Positions 17,217 to 26,245 of a DNA stretch of 64,000 nucleotides are shown here, one piece after another. This DNA comes from a virus. The number at the start of each line of letters is the position of its first letter. Within the stretch, counting starts at the first letter, position 1. The position numbers and the translations under genes were made by a program. The stretch lies in the IMG/VR virus record IMGVR_UViG_3300032093_000065, positions 23,196-87,195 of that record; one strand, 5' to 3'. The notes under the pieces are model-generated. The model was not told the DNA's origin, made no database searches, and was given only the letters and a program-made list of their open reading frames with translations.

Positions 17217-17900
17217 TTAACTTCTGCCTTCCGTGACGCTAACCATCTCTGTGTCAGCTGCGTCCATAAGCTGACTTGTCAAAATGTTTTTCCAGAAAGA
17301 TCCGTCATAGGCTTCCCTATTTCTTATGTATTGAAGACAAGCATCTTTTAAGAAATGATCCTTTATGTCAGAAAAACCCAGCCTAGACGCCAAGCAGTGA
17401 CGGTACAAAGGCGTCATAGGCAGGGTCATGTCTGACAGTATAGATCGTAGAAGCCTTTCGCCAGTCCATCCTTTCTTGACTACAAAAAAATTCCTTGTGT
17501 TCACTTCGTTGATGAAAACGTCTTCAAGTTTTGCCAAGTACTGATTCAGAAATTCTGCAGAAACGTCTGATTGGCAAAGCTTCAAAGCTGCCCTGGATAT
17601 CATGTCTCCAGGCTCTGGAGGTCTAACTCCGCGAGTGTTGGAAAAAACAGAGCGTATCAAAAACAAAGGGTCTACTTTATTTTTGAAAGCAAACTCTGCT
17701 ATTTTAGGCCATACTGGTTTAAACTCCCTGCCGTACTTGTCAGGTTTTATTTTTCCGTAAAAACCTTGAGACGCCGTACCGTCCCATTTTTGTATATGAC
17801 CTTTTCCGTACTCGCTTTCAACGCCTGTCAACCTTGATTCAAATTTTCTCCTTTCTTGAATATAGGTTTCTCTGACAGCTGCAGCTATTGAGTTTTCCAT
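17217..17900 (-). CDS. Hypothetical protein between helicases (possible loader)
   Basis: The 227-aa product is basic and helical, with GHIQKWDGTASQGFYGKIKP and FLIRSVFSNTRGVRPPEPGDM. I recognise no family. It lies between the UvsW-like helicase (stop/start overlap at 17900) and DnaB, a position where T4-like phages keep helicase-loading or accessory proteins. That role is inference from location only. Translation probably starts at the ATG at 17900, just after a GTG. Confidence 0.55.
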   Translation of the reverse strand: MENSIAAAVRETYIQERRKFESRLTGVESEYGKGHIQKWDGTASQGFYGKIKPDKYGREFKPVWPKIAEFAFKNKVDPLFLIRSVFSNTRGVRPPEPGDMISRAALKLCQSDVSAEFLNQYLAKLEDVFINEVNTRNFFVVKKGWTGERLLRSILSDMTLPMTPLYRHCLASRLGFSDIKDHFLKDACLQYIRNREAYDGSFWKNILTSQLMDAADTEMVSVTEGRS

Positions 17901-19384
17901 CACTTTTTTCTCTTTGGAAAAGTCTGCTCCCAGCCTTGTTCGTCGTAAGTCTTCTTCCTTTCAAAACTTCTTTTCTTGAACCCTGGGTCAAAACTGTCCA
18001 AACAGTCTATGACTATACCATGTTCTTTTCCAGAAGCGTCATGCCTACGAACGACACGGCCCGGTGCTTGTATATCCATAATCTCACTAGCCCTGGCGTC
18101 TGCGCGAATTAAAACTGAAAGCATCGGAAAGTCTACGCCTGTAGACCATACATCCGTGGCTATTACTTTTTTAAGAGTTCCAGCTTCAAAATCTTTTGAC
18201 ATTTTGTCTCGGATAGCTGGAGTCATCGCGGGCTCATTTACAGTATCCAGCATTCCCTTGTTCACGCACTTTTCGTAATCAGAAGGGTCTATGCTGTCAT
18301 AACAAAGTTTAAATTCAGGAAGCTCCTGTTTTAAATGAATAGCGTGGTCTAAAGTTCTTACCAATATAAGTATTTGATCGTCGTCGCTGAACTGTCTGGC
18401 TTTAGCTGCAATCATAGAGTTCCTGGTTTTATTGCGCCAAATACCCCACCTTTCTTTTACAACTTCTTTCATTCCTTCACACGGATTCTGCATCGATATG
18501 TCTAGCCACTCGACCTTGACCGGAAGAACTAAACCATTAGAAACAGCTTCCTGATAAGACATCTTGAAAATGTGAGGTCCAAACAAACCTTCAAGCACAA
18601 AATGCGCGTTATCAAACCTGCCTTCTGGAGTCGCTGTAAAACCGTACATCCTGGCATGTTGGTACTTAGACAGTTCATCCTTATAACTAGGAGCTGCCGC
18701 TTCGTGAACTTCGTCATACAAAACTATGTCGGCACAATTAGAAACCCTGTGGTCTACCAAGTGCAGGCTATCCGCCGTTATTACTGTGACCCTTCCCCAT
18801 TCTTTTTTGCCGGCTCCAACTTGCCCAACGTTTGGAACAAATTTAACCAGATGCCTAAGAAGCCTTTTCATTACGTCCTTGCGTCTAGTGACAATGTGTA
18901 TTCTTGCGTTGTAGAACAAAAGACAAATAGCGGCAAACAAAAACGATTTACCAAAACCTGTAGGGGCTACGATTATACCGCAGTCGTTTGATACTATCGA
19001 AGCGAGGCACTCATCTTGTTTGGCTTTTAACTCCATTCGTTCAAAGATTCTCTCAAATGAATAAGCAAATCTTTCAGGGTTAAGGCCGTTGTTTACAAAA
19101 TTGCGCACCTCAACTTCAAAACCAAATTTCTCACAAATACCTTTTATCTTCTTAAGAAACCCACGCATAAAAACCAGATTTCCAGTTTGACCGTATTTGT
19201 ACAGAGATCTTTCTTCGTAAACAAAAGGTTGATAAGATCCTCCCTTGTACGCGGCAACTCCTCTGTTTTGAACAACGTGAGTATATGTCAAACTTCTTTC
19301 AAGCTCTGCTTTTAGATTTTCAGTAAAATCTCCTTGAATATCGGCCAGGTTTCCTTGACTACGAATCAGAAAACTTCCAGACAT
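17900..19384 (-). CDS. SF2 helicase, UvsW-like
   Basis: A helicase of about 494 aa with motif I GIIVAPTGFGKSFLFAA, motif II DIVLYDEVHEAAAP (DEVH), motif III YGFTATPEGR and C-terminal motifs ILVRTLDHAI and VIATDVWSTGVDFP plus QAPGRVVRR (motif VI). This is the architecture of T4 UvsW and related DNA helicase/annealases that remodel branched DNA. I start at ATG 19384 (MSGSFLIRSQ), which has an AAGGAAG SD; in-frame upstream Mets at 19402 and 19483 are alternatives. Confidence 0.88.
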   Translation of the reverse strand: MSGSFLIRSQGNLADIQGDFTENLKAELERSLTYTHVVQNRGVAAYKGGSYQPFVYEERSLYKYGQTGNLVFMRGFLKKIKGICEKFGFEVEVRNFVNNGLNPERFAYSFERIFERMELKAKQDECLASIVSNDCGIIVAPTGFGKSFLFAAICLLFYNARIHIVTRRKDVMKRLLRHLVKFVPNVGQVGAGKKEWGRVTVITADSLHLVDHRVSNCADIVLYDEVHEAAAPSYKDELSKYQHARMYGFTATPEGRFDNAHFVLEGLFGPHIFKMSYQEAVSNGLVLPVKVEWLDISMQNPCEGMKEVVKERWGIWRNKTRNSMIAAKARQFSDDDQILILVRTLDHAIHLKQELPEFKLCYDSIDPSDYEKCVNKGMLDTVNEPAMTPAIRDKMSKDFEAGTLKKVIATDVWSTGVDFPMLSVLIRADARASEIMDIQAPGRVVRRHDASGKEHGIVIDCLDSFDPGFKKRSFERKKTYDEQGWEQTFPKRKK

Positions 19385-19454
19385 GACATGACTTCCTTTC
19401 ATGGCAAGGACTGAACTTACCATCTTATTGAAACCATTGGAGGTGGGTAAGAGC

Positions 19455-20438
19455 TTACTTGAAAAATTTTCTGTAAGCTTCAAGTTGCTCTTTAGACTTA
19501 AAGAACAACTCAGGAACGAAAACGCTTTCTTTCCAAGGCGTTGGGTCAGGATACATGTACATAAGCCACTTTCTATAAACGAATTCTAAAAATTTTCTGC
19601 TGGCAAATTTTTCAGCCATGTCTTCAGAATGTCCTGTTCCGTCTTTGCCGGCTTTAGCGACTATCTCTGAGTCCATAGCTGCCCAATAAGCTTGAGCTAT
19701 AAAGTTTTCTGGACTCTTATCTTCAGTGTCAAAATAGTTTTTCCAACAAGCTATAACTATTTTTCTTTTTGAAGCTTTTGAAAATATGGAGTTTGGAGCG
19801 TCTAAAACCCCATCGTCTTTTTTGCTGGAATTAAAATCCAAACCAAAATACTTATACAAATCTGTGAGACCGTCTGGGTGAGCCGGAGAAAAGAACCATC
19901 TAGGGTCAATGATTAGACCAGCCAACAAAGCGCAAGATTGATGATCTATACCAGGCACGAATGACGCTATCTCGTGCAAAGGGTGTCGGCTGTACAACAA
20001 CTTAACTTTTTCAGAAACTTTTGACAAATCCTCTGAAGTCATCATGTTAGTAAGAGTGTAAATATAAAACTCATCCTGTGAAACTTCGTGGAAACCTCCG
20101 GCAGAAGCGGCGTACTGCCATCTACGCATGTTCAATAAAACGTTTTCAGGAGAGTAGTTAGGCAAGTTGATGTATTCAACTTTTGGACTGCACACCTGCA
20201 ATTTGCCTAGCTTTTTTACTCTTTTACGTATGTACAAGTTGTAAATCAATTCTGAATTTTTATGGTCTCCGCAAGTCATTACGGTGTCGCAGGACTTTAA
20301 AAGCTTGCTTGTGTTGCAAAATTCAGAAGCTTTACGGTCTGAACACTCAGGCATACCTTTCTTGTTTATATACCAGACTGTTCCTTGATAATCTGTGTAG
20401 AGTTTGAGCGCTGTAGTTTCTTCCACCTTGTCGCTCAT
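19455..20438 (-). CDS. Hypothetical 327-aa protein
   Basis: The product has an N-terminal part with several cysteines (PECSDRKASEFCNTSKLLKSC) and a helical rest with ALLAGLIIDPRWFFSPAHPDG and FLEFVYRKWLMYMYPDP. I recognise no family. It is co-directional between the SbcC and UvsW-like genes, so a recombination role is plausible but unproven. The ATG at 20438 has a CTGGAG SD; a TTG at 20456 is a weaker alternative. Confidence 0.55.
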   Translation of the reverse strand: MSDKVEETTALKLYTDYQGTVWYINKKGMPECSDRKASEFCNTSKLLKSCDTVMTCGDHKNSELIYNLYIRKRVKKLGKLQVCSPKVEYINLPNYSPENVLLNMRRWQYAASAGGFHEVSQDEFYIYTLTNMMTSEDLSKVSEKVKLLYSRHPLHEIASFVPGIDHQSCALLAGLIIDPRWFFSPAHPDGLTDLYKYFGLDFNSSKKDDGVLDAPNSIFSKASKRKIVIACWKNYFDTEDKSPENFIAQAYWAAMDSEIVAKAGKDGTGHSEDMAEKFASRKFLEFVYRKWLMYMYPDPTPWKESVFVPELFFKSKEQLEAYRKFFK

Positions 20439-20452
20439 GGTGTTCTCCAGGC

Positions 20453-22579
20453 TCAACCTAGGTCTATGGTGTTATTAAACAGGTGGCTTATTCCTTTCTC
20501 GTGGCTAACCACGATAATTTGAATGTCGTTAGCTGCGGAAAACTCTTTTAGCCTTTCAAAAGCCATCTCCATAGCGTGCAAGTTTATCTCGTCAAGACCC
20601 ACTGTTGGCTCGTCTAGGCAGAGCAGCCCAAGATTTGAAGCAAAAGTCGCGTTGACTGCAAGCCTGAAGGCTATAGTCAATATTATCTTTTGACCTCCTG
20701 AAAGCCTGCTGGCAGAAATCTTAAAGTCTCTAAACTTGGCTTCAAATCCTAAGTTTGCGTCTAGCTCTATTGTAAAGGGTAAACCGATATAACTCAAAGT
20801 ATTGTTTAACTCAATTACCACCCTTTCCATGTGCTTTCTGGATATGGCCATGGGAAGAGCGTCGTGCTTGAAAACCTTCTTTAGTCGGTCAAGACGGCTG
20901 TTCCAACTTACTTGCCTTTCAGCCATCTGCCTTTCTAGATTAGCGTTTGATATTTTTTCTTTTATGCTCTTAACCTCAGCGGCCATGGTGGCGTGTTCCA
21001 GCCTGGCGTCTCCTACTTTTAGCTTTTCAGCTTTAAAAAATTCCAGCTCCGTTTCAAGGTCTGCGAGTTTGTTTTCGTCAACTCTTTCATAATTTTTTTG
21101 CAGCTCTAGATCTTTTTCTATTTCAGCAGACTGTTGCTCTATTCCGCTGAGTAAACCTTTTATTGTTAAATTAGTTTCGTTAATAGCCTTGTTTATTGCT
21201 TCTATTTCTTTATTCAAAACCTGAGCTTCTGAAATTATTTTCTTAGAGTCTTCCATGGATATGGAAGGAATAGAAACTTCAATCAACTTTGATTTTTCAA
21301 AGTTAAGTTGATTAAGTCTGTCGTCATAAGTTTTCTTCCAAACAAGATAAGAGTTCATGCTCTTGTCAAAAGACATGGTTACTCTAAGCGCGTCTGTAAG
21401 CGCGTCTACCTGAGGGGATATCTGCTTTATCTGCTCTTCAGCTTCTTTTAAATTACTTGCTAAGTTTTCTGCCGGAGTGGCGCATACCGGGCATCTGCTT
21501 TTCTTGTCGTTAACGTCTATAGACTTAACCATGTTCTTGTAGAAAGCAAGATAGTATTTGAAGCTATCTAGCTTGGTATTAGCTTCATTCTCGTCCTCTA
21601 TGTAATTCTCTGGCTTTTGGGGAGTAGGGTTTAAAGCTTTTTCTTTTTCAAGATTAGCTATTGCAGTACTAATCCTGTTCTTAGATCCGACGTAATTGCT
21701 GTATTTGTTCCAGAGTAATTCAGCTTGTTCAGCCTGAACCCTGAGAGCTGAGCCCTCAGAGTAAGAAGTCATCTTGGCTGCTAACTCTTCTTTTTTGTGA
21801 TTTAACCTTTTCTCATGCCCTGACATTTGAGTAGTGTAGTTATCTATATAAGACAAGCGAGAAGAAATGCTAGCGGCAAGCCTGATCTTTTCTTTGCAGG
21901 CGTTGACGTCGTTGACTATTGAAATAATCTTGTCGTCAAGACTTTCTATCGTTGGGTAGTCTTCAACGACTTTTTTCAAAGTTTCTAAACTGGCCTGCTT
22001 GTCTGCCAGCTCTTTTTCTAAGTCTGTTTTGTTATAACTAAAATTTAAAATAGCGGCTTTGTAATCGCTTTTACCTATTTGCTCACATACGTTGTTTAGC
22101 TGGTCTATTCTAAAAAGTTTTTGGAAAGCGCTAATACGTTTAGCCGGGGTTAGGTTAAAGGGGCCAAAATGATCCCACTGCTCTACAAAGCAATACTGGT
22201 CAAGTATCACCTCGTCGACGTCCAGAACTTCAAGCAATTTCTTTTTGAACTCTGCCTCAGACGTGTAAGTGTTTCCAGCCAGGGTCAGTTCTCTTTTTGA
22301 TGGGTCTATCCATCTAACAATCTTGATGTCTTCTGAACCGTGGGATAGCTGAAGCTCAACTGAGCATTCTTTTCCAGCTATCCTGTTAATGCTAACGTTG
22401 TCGGACAAAACGCCCGCGTTTCTTGAGAAGTTTCCAGTTATTCCGCCGTATATCGCAGTAAGTATGTTGGACTTTCCTGAGCCGTTAGGACCTACTATCG
22501 CGTTTAGTCCTTTCTCGAAAGTTATAGTCTTATCCGTATGTTGACAAAAATTTGAAAGCTTGACGCTCTTGATGAACAT
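20453..22579 (-). CDS. SbcC/Rad50-like recombination endonuclease subunit (gp46-like)
   Basis: A 708-aa SMC-type ATPase. It begins with a Walker A motif (LNAIVGPNGSGKSNILTAIYG). Long coiled-coil arms flank a zinc hook (CPVCATP near residue 368). The C-terminus has the signature FKISASRLSGGQKIILTIAF and Walker B LGLLCLDEPTVGLDE with a His switch (IIVVSHEKG). With SbcD it resects DNA ends for recombination and recombination-dependent replication. I start at ATG 22579, which has an AAAGGA SD. Confidence 0.92.
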   Translation of the reverse strand: MFIKSVKLSNFCQHTDKTITFEKGLNAIVGPNGSGKSNILTAIYGGITGNFSRNAGVLSDNVSINRIAGKECSVELQLSHGSEDIKIVRWIDPSKRELTLAGNTYTSEAEFKKKLLEVLDVDEVILDQYCFVEQWDHFGPFNLTPAKRISAFQKLFRIDQLNNVCEQIGKSDYKAAILNFSYNKTDLEKELADKQASLETLKKVVEDYPTIESLDDKIISIVNDVNACKEKIRLAASISSRLSYIDNYTTQMSGHEKRLNHKKEELAAKMTSYSEGSALRVQAEQAELLWNKYSNYVGSKNRISTAIANLEKEKALNPTPQKPENYIEDENEANTKLDSFKYYLAFYKNMVKSIDVNDKKSRCPVCATPAENLASNLKEAEEQIKQISPQVDALTDALRVTMSFDKSMNSYLVWKKTYDDRLNQLNFEKSKLIEVSIPSISMEDSKKIISEAQVLNKEIEAINKAINETNLTIKGLLSGIEQQSAEIEKDLELQKNYERVDENKLADLETELEFFKAEKLKVGDARLEHATMAAEVKSIKEKISNANLERQMAERQVSWNSRLDRLKKVFKHDALPMAISRKHMERVVIELNNTLSYIGLPFTIELDANLGFEAKFRDFKISASRLSGGQKIILTIAFRLAVNATFASNLGLLCLDEPTVGLDEINLHAMEMAFERLKEFSAANDIQIIVVSHEKGISHLFNNTIDLG

Positions 22580-22581
22580 GA

Positions 22582-23709
22582 TCAATCCTTTCCTTCAATG
22601 GCCAAATGCTCTTCTTTCATTGACGTCAATTCTAGGGAAACGTTTTCAGATCCGTACACCCTTATTACGTCTTTATAGGTATTGGGGTCGTCAGTGAATT
22701 TGCTTACGCACTCGGCTATGTCTATAGCCGCCATTTCACCTCTACCGTTTGGATCAGATACCATACGCTCGTGATCAAAGTCTGTCGATACTAGTTCATA
22801 GACCCAATCGCCCAGCTTGTCAGCCAGCAAAGAATGGCAATTCGGTAAATTTCTATTGTATTTTATTTTGATCAAAGGCTTAGTGATGCCTTCAGGCAAA
22901 TCTTTAATAGGCCAGTTATCCAATACGACTTGCAGGTTTCTATCCAAAAACATCTGTAGTGATTCATGGTCTTCTATGGACTCAGAAAAACACGGCCTAG
23001 TTTTCAAGCTATATTTTGTTATAGACAAATCATCGTTTAAAATAATCACAAACTTTCTTGGGTTTTCGTCATGGCTTTGCATACAAGTAGAGCCGGTAGA
23101 AAGAACCCTGACTTTGCCGAAGTTACTATCAACATACCTGTGGTAATCTCCTGTGTATAAAATTTTGCAGAACTTAACAGCGTCCAAAGAAAACTCGCTG
23201 CTTGTATTTATAGTGAAGTCTTTCCAGACTTGGTGAGTTATAAACAAATCAAAAGTACCGTGATTCTGAGCGTACGCGTGCGCACTTTCAAGACAATCAA
23301 CAAAATAGCTAGGCTTAGCTATATCCATGGCACAGCAACGTAAGCCGTTTATTTCTATAGGAGAAACAGCTCCGTAAGAATCAAAGCTGTGTATGTTTAC
23401 GGCGTTATCAAACAACGTCATCCAAGGCGGGTCAGAGAGCTCATGCTGGCCTTGAATGAAATAAACTTTTTGCCCAGCACTTGCCAATTTACGCATTTCA
23501 TGTAAACAAATACTTACGCTTAAGCTGTCTGGAGTTTTGTTGTCAAACAAATCTCCAGCTGCTACAAGCGGAACTTCAAGGGATACAGCTAGATCTACGA
23601 TTTGCTGCAGAGAGTAATACGCGTCTCCTCTAATAGCCGGATACTTCTTCCAAGCCGCTGGAAGAAGGTGCCAATCTGAAGAAAGGACGGCTATAGGTTT
23701 TGACGGCAT
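22582..23709 (-). CDS. SbcD/Mre11-like exonuclease subunit (gp47-like)
   Basis: The 375-aa calcineurin-like phosphoesterase has metal-binding motifs in order: AVLSSDWHLLP (D-x-H), VAAGDLFDNK (GDxxD), FIQGQHELSD (GxxE variant of GNHD), LFITHQVWKDF and ILYTGDYHRY (GDYH). It partners SbcC. The frame extends upstream, but ATG 23709 (MPSKPIAVLSS) has a clear AAGGAGAG SD and lies just downstream of a promoter-like sequence. First gene of the leftward replication operon. Confidence 0.92.
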   Translation of the reverse strand: MPSKPIAVLSSDWHLLPAAWKKYPAIRGDAYYSLQQIVDLAVSLEVPLVAAGDLFDNKTPDSLSVSICLHEMRKLASAGQKVYFIQGQHELSDPPWMTLFDNAVNIHSFDSYGAVSPIEINGLRCCAMDIAKPSYFVDCLESAHAYAQNHGTFDLFITHQVWKDFTINTSSEFSLDAVKFCKILYTGDYHRYVDSNFGKVRVLSTGSTCMQSHDENPRKFVIILNDDLSITKYSLKTRPCFSESIEDHESLQMFLDRNLQVVLDNWPIKDLPEGITKPLIKIKYNRNLPNCHSLLADKLGDWVYELVSTDFDHERMVSDPNGRGEMAAIDIAECVSKFTDDPNTYKDVIRVYGSENVSLELTSMKEEHLAIEGKD

Positions 23710-23719
23710 GTTTCTCTCC

Positions 23720-23748
23720 TTGAAAACAAGAATGTTAGTGTCTAGAGT
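23720..23748 (+). promoter_or_regulatory. Candidate sigma70-type promoter for csrA
   Basis: TTGAAA (23720-23725) and TAGAGT (23743-23748) are separated by exactly 17 bp and lie ~30 bp upstream of the csrA start and SD (AAAGGAG). The -10 is imperfect. Confidence 0.45.
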
Positions 23749-23760
23749 ATAGCCAGTCAA
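23732..23760 (-). promoter_or_regulatory. Candidate sigma70-type promoter for the leftward sbcD operon
   Basis: On the minus strand TTGACT (23760-23755) and TAACAT (23737-23732) are 17 bp apart and end ~22 bp before the sbcD ATG. It overlaps the divergent csrA promoter, so the two may interfere. Confidence 0.45.
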
Positions 23761-23778
23761 CCAGGAAAGGAGACCTTC

Positions 23779-23967
23779 ATGTTAGTTTTATCTAGAAAGC
23801 CCAACCAGGTTATCAGGATTGGGGACAACATCTCAATAACCATCGTGAAAGTAGATGGGTTGAAAGTAAGTATAGGAATAGAAGCTCCAAGGGAAATCCC
23901 AGTGATGAGAGAAGAGTTGATAAAGGACGGAGTTTTTACTAAGCCTAACAACAACAAAAAGGACTAA
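23779..23967 (+). CDS. csrA: CsrA/RsmA carbon storage regulator homologue
   Basis: The 62-aa product is full length with the CsrA beta core ([20 protein letters not shown]), the second strand pair [22 protein letters not shown] and a short basic tail. CsrA dimers bind GGA motifs in leaders and control translation. The phage copy could reprogram host metabolism or act on phage mRNAs, which are rich in AAGGA/AGGAG leaders. SD is AAAGGAG. It is followed three bases later by a sulfotransferase gene in the only rightward pair of this half of the window. Confidence 0.93.
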   Translation: MLVLSRKPNQVIRIGDNISITIVKVDGLKVSIGIEAPREIPVMREELIKDGVFTKPNNNKKD

Positions 23968-23970
23968 GTC

Positions 23971-24597
23971 ATGGCTGACAAGACTTGCATTTTGATTTTA
24001 AACACTCCCTACTCCGGAGGCAGTGTAGTAGCAGGAATACTTAACAACCTTGGAGTTCCTGTTGGAGAAGACCCGTCAAGGGGGATCATCGACTATCACG
24101 CATGGCAGCTAAACACCATGCTTTGCGGTCAGGTGGAGAATCCAAAAATAAGTTACAGCGCGCCTAGAAATTCTCAAGGGTCTATAAAGTATTATCTCAC
24201 TGAAAAAAAAGAAACAATGTGGGGAGCGTGCGATGTAAGATTTTGCATGACTGCTCCTGACTACATGGACGCAGCTGAGGCTGTAGGGGTAGAGCTGCTA
24301 GTAATAATTCCAGTAAGAACTCCGCACCACAGCGTGTTAAACATGCTTAAAGCTGAAAAAGATTTAAGGATGGAAAGAGCAGCTGATCTTTTTGGCAGGT
24401 ATTCTACTGCCAGGTCTATGAACACTGAAAGATTTTTGTTGTTGAACAAAGACAACAAAGAAAAAGTTTTGTACGTAAGTTTTGAACAGATGATTGAAAA
24501 CCCTAAAGAAGTTGTAGACTCTATAGTTTCTTTTTTGAAACTAGAGCCCAGCCAAGAACAAAAAGACGCAGCTACAGCGTCTGTGAAGAAGAGCTAA
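23971..24597 (+). CDS. Sulfotransferase-like P-loop protein
   Basis: The 208-aa product starts with a PAPS-type P-loop region (ILILNTPYSGGSVVAGILNN) and ends with the sulfotransferase-like VLYVSFEQMIENPKEVVDSIVSFLKL, the 3'-PAPS/phosphate region. Family members move sulfate from PAPS to sugars, lipids or proteins. Here it may modify a surface glycan, given the nearby sugar genes. It is co-transcribed with csrA and converges on hldE with a 26-bp tail overlap. Short length suggests a minimal or divergent enzyme. Confidence 0.7.
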   Translation: MADKTCILILNTPYSGGSVVAGILNNLGVPVGEDPSRGIIDYHAWQLNTMLCGQVENPKISYSAPRNSQGSIKYYLTEKKETMWGACDVRFCMTAPDYMDAAEAVGVELLVIIPVRTPHHSVLNMLKAEKDLRMERAADLFGRYSTARSMNTERFLLLNKDNKEKVLYVSFEQMIENPKEVVDSIVSFLKLEPSQEQKDAATASVKKS

Positions 24598-26050
24598 GTA
24601 TTTTAAGAATGGTGGAGGTTGTACTCTTGCCCTCAGTCATGGGGACAAGTTTTACATCTCCACCATTCTTTTTTGTTTCAGCTGCTCCAGGTATGTCACA
24701 GCCCGCGTACTCTGAACCTTTTACAAGATAAGAAGGTTTAATTCCTGAAATCAGAGGAACAAGCTGGTCTTGTTCAAAAGGAACAACAGCGTCAACCACG
24801 GACAAAGAAGCAAGAAGCCTCAATCGCAAAGACAAAGGATTAAAAGGCCTTCCATCGCCTTTAAGCTGTTTTATGCTTTCATCTGTGTTTACTGCGACTA
24901 TAAGGCTGCCGCCTAGGCTCTTGGCTTCTTCTAAAAGACTTATGTGTCCGTCATGTAGTATGTCAAAGCATCCGTTAGTAAACACTATTGGATTTTGAAC
25001 AGTCTTGTTAGCCCTGGCCCAAGACACAGCCTGTTGTACTGTAAGTATTTTAGACTCTGATTTTTTAGGAACACAGTCGTGTGTTTCTGCGCATATAGCG
25101 GCTATCTCATCAACGCTTACTACAGAAGTATTTTCTTTTGTGACGGCAACGCTGGAAGCGGCATTAGCGTAAGCTACCGAAGTTTTAATTGGATAGTTAC
25201 ATTTCAAAGCAGAAGCCAGAGCCGAAACAAAAACGTCTCCAGCGCCAGTTACGTTAGCGGGCCTTTTAGTTAAAGCTTTTATGCTGGAGCACTCACCGCT
25301 AAATCTGTCATAGTAAGAACAACCGTGCTGTGATCTAGTTATTACTATAAGAGGTAAACTGGGCATAAGCCTAGACAAAGCCAAGGTCAAAGATTCACAA
25401 TACGCGTCATCTCCAAGTAAGTCTGGAGAGTAGTTTATTTTTAGTATTTGACAGGCTTCTTTAAAATTAGGAGTTATGCAAAAGCATTCAGACCACAGTC
25501 TGGCTGTATTCGGCTTAGCGTCAACAAAAACTTTTATACCTTTTAAAGCGCAGACCCTTTGCAAACCTTCGGCCAAAGCTGACGATATAGTTTTTTTGTT
25601 GTAGTCTGACACAACCAAACAATCAAAGTTTGCCGCTTGGCTTTTAAACCTATTAAAAAGAGTTTCAGTTAAATTTTTGTAATCAGAAGAAGTAGATATA
25701 TCTTTTTCTAAATCAAATCTAAATAGATGATGCTGCCAGGATACTATCCTTGTTTTAACAGGTGTGTTCCAGTCAGATAACTTGACCAAGTCACTCTTGA
25801 CGCCAACAGAAGAAAGATGGTCTTCCAGGTAAGAGCCTTCTTGATCTTTTCCAACTGCCGAAAAAAGAGTTACGTTTTCACCCAGCTCTTTTAAGCAAGC
25901 TGCTACGTGCGCCGCGCCTCCTGGGCACTGGCTTTGCCTGTTTATCAAGGCTAGCGGTACCGGGGCTTCTGGAGATATCCTGGAGACTTCTCCAAAAAGA
26001 TACCTGTCCAACATCACATCCCCGATAACCGCTACGCCTTTAAAAGACAT
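24572..26050 (-). CDS. hldE: Bifunctional heptose kinase/adenylyltransferase HldE-like
   Basis: This 492-aa protein joins a PfkB/ribokinase-type heptose-7-phosphate kinase (GVAVIGDVMLDRYLFGEV at the start, VTGAGDVFVSALASAL anion-hole motif near 270) to a cytidylyltransferase-fold heptose-1-phosphate adenylyltransferase (IVFTNGCFDILHDGHISLLE and VKGSEYAG, ending TTSTILKIL). That is the domain order and size of E. coli HldE. It makes ADP-heptose precursors for LPS core. GmhA, GmhB and HldD are absent here, so host enzymes would complete the pathway. Start at ATG 26050 with a GAGGTG SD. Confidence 0.92.
   Translation of the reverse strand: MSFKGVAVIGDVMLDRYLFGEVSRISPEAPVPLALINRQSQCPGGAAHVAACLKELGENVTLFSAVGKDQEGSYLEDHLSSVGVKSDLVKLSDWNTPVKTRIVSWQHHLFRFDLEKDISTSSDYKNLTETLFNRFKSQAANFDCLVVSDYNKKTISSALAEGLQRVCALKGIKVFVDAKPNTARLWSECFCITPNFKEACQILKINYSPDLLGDDAYCESLTLALSRLMPSLPLIVITRSQHGCSYYDRFSGECSSIKALTKRPANVTGAGDVFVSALASALKCNYPIKTSVAYANAASSVAVTKENTSVVSVDEIAAICAETHDCVPKKSESKILTVQQAVSWARANKTVQNPIVFTNGCFDILHDGHISLLEEAKSLGGSLIVAVNTDESIKQLKGDGRPFNPLSLRLRLLASLSVVDAVVPFEQDQLVPLISGIKPSYLVKGSEYAGCDIPGAAETKKNGGDVKLVPMTEGKSTTSTILKILSSSSQTL
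24605..24674 (+). terminator. Terminator of csrA-sulfotransferase, embedded in the hldE coding end
   Basis: A perfect 13-bp stem AAGAATGGTGGAG (24605-24617) / CTCCACCATTCTT (24658-24670), with a 40-nt loop, is followed by TTTTG on the plus strand. It lies inside the 3' coding part of the convergent hldE gene, so one sequence serves as coding DNA on one strand and terminator on the other. Confidence 0.6.
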
Positions 26051-26058
26051 CGTGCACC

Positions 26059-26238
26059 TCACTGACCTGAATCTATATTTGAATGGTTTTTAACAGGTCT
26101 TGGATTTCTTTCCTTGGAGTTAGTCTCGTTGCAAGGGCCACAAACTCTGTTGGTTAACTTATTGACCGACTTGAATACCTTGCCGCACTTTATACAAGGT
26201 CTGTTGCCGGGTCTATCGTCAGGGTAATAACCAGCCAT
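26059..26238 (-). CDS. Small zinc-ribbon protein (59 aa)
   Basis: This gene runs from an ATG at 26238 (SD GAGG) to a TGA at 26059. The product has two CxxC pairs (RPCIKCGKVF and RVCGPCNETN) separated by 15 residues, a zinc ribbon resembling small phage Zn-finger proteins, with a polar tail (KERNPRPVKNHSN). It lies just upstream of hldE in the same leftward unit. Probably binds nucleic acid or a transcription component; unproven. Confidence 0.65.
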   Translation of the reverse strand: MAGYYPDDRPGNRPCIKCGKVFKSVNKLTNRVCGPCNETNSKERNPRPVKNHSNIDSGQ

Positions 26239-26245
26239 AGGTACC

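Noticed and set aside
23757-23957. 66-aa minus-strand ORF over csrA
   Set aside because: Exact antisense of csrA, whose product is a full-length clear homologue.
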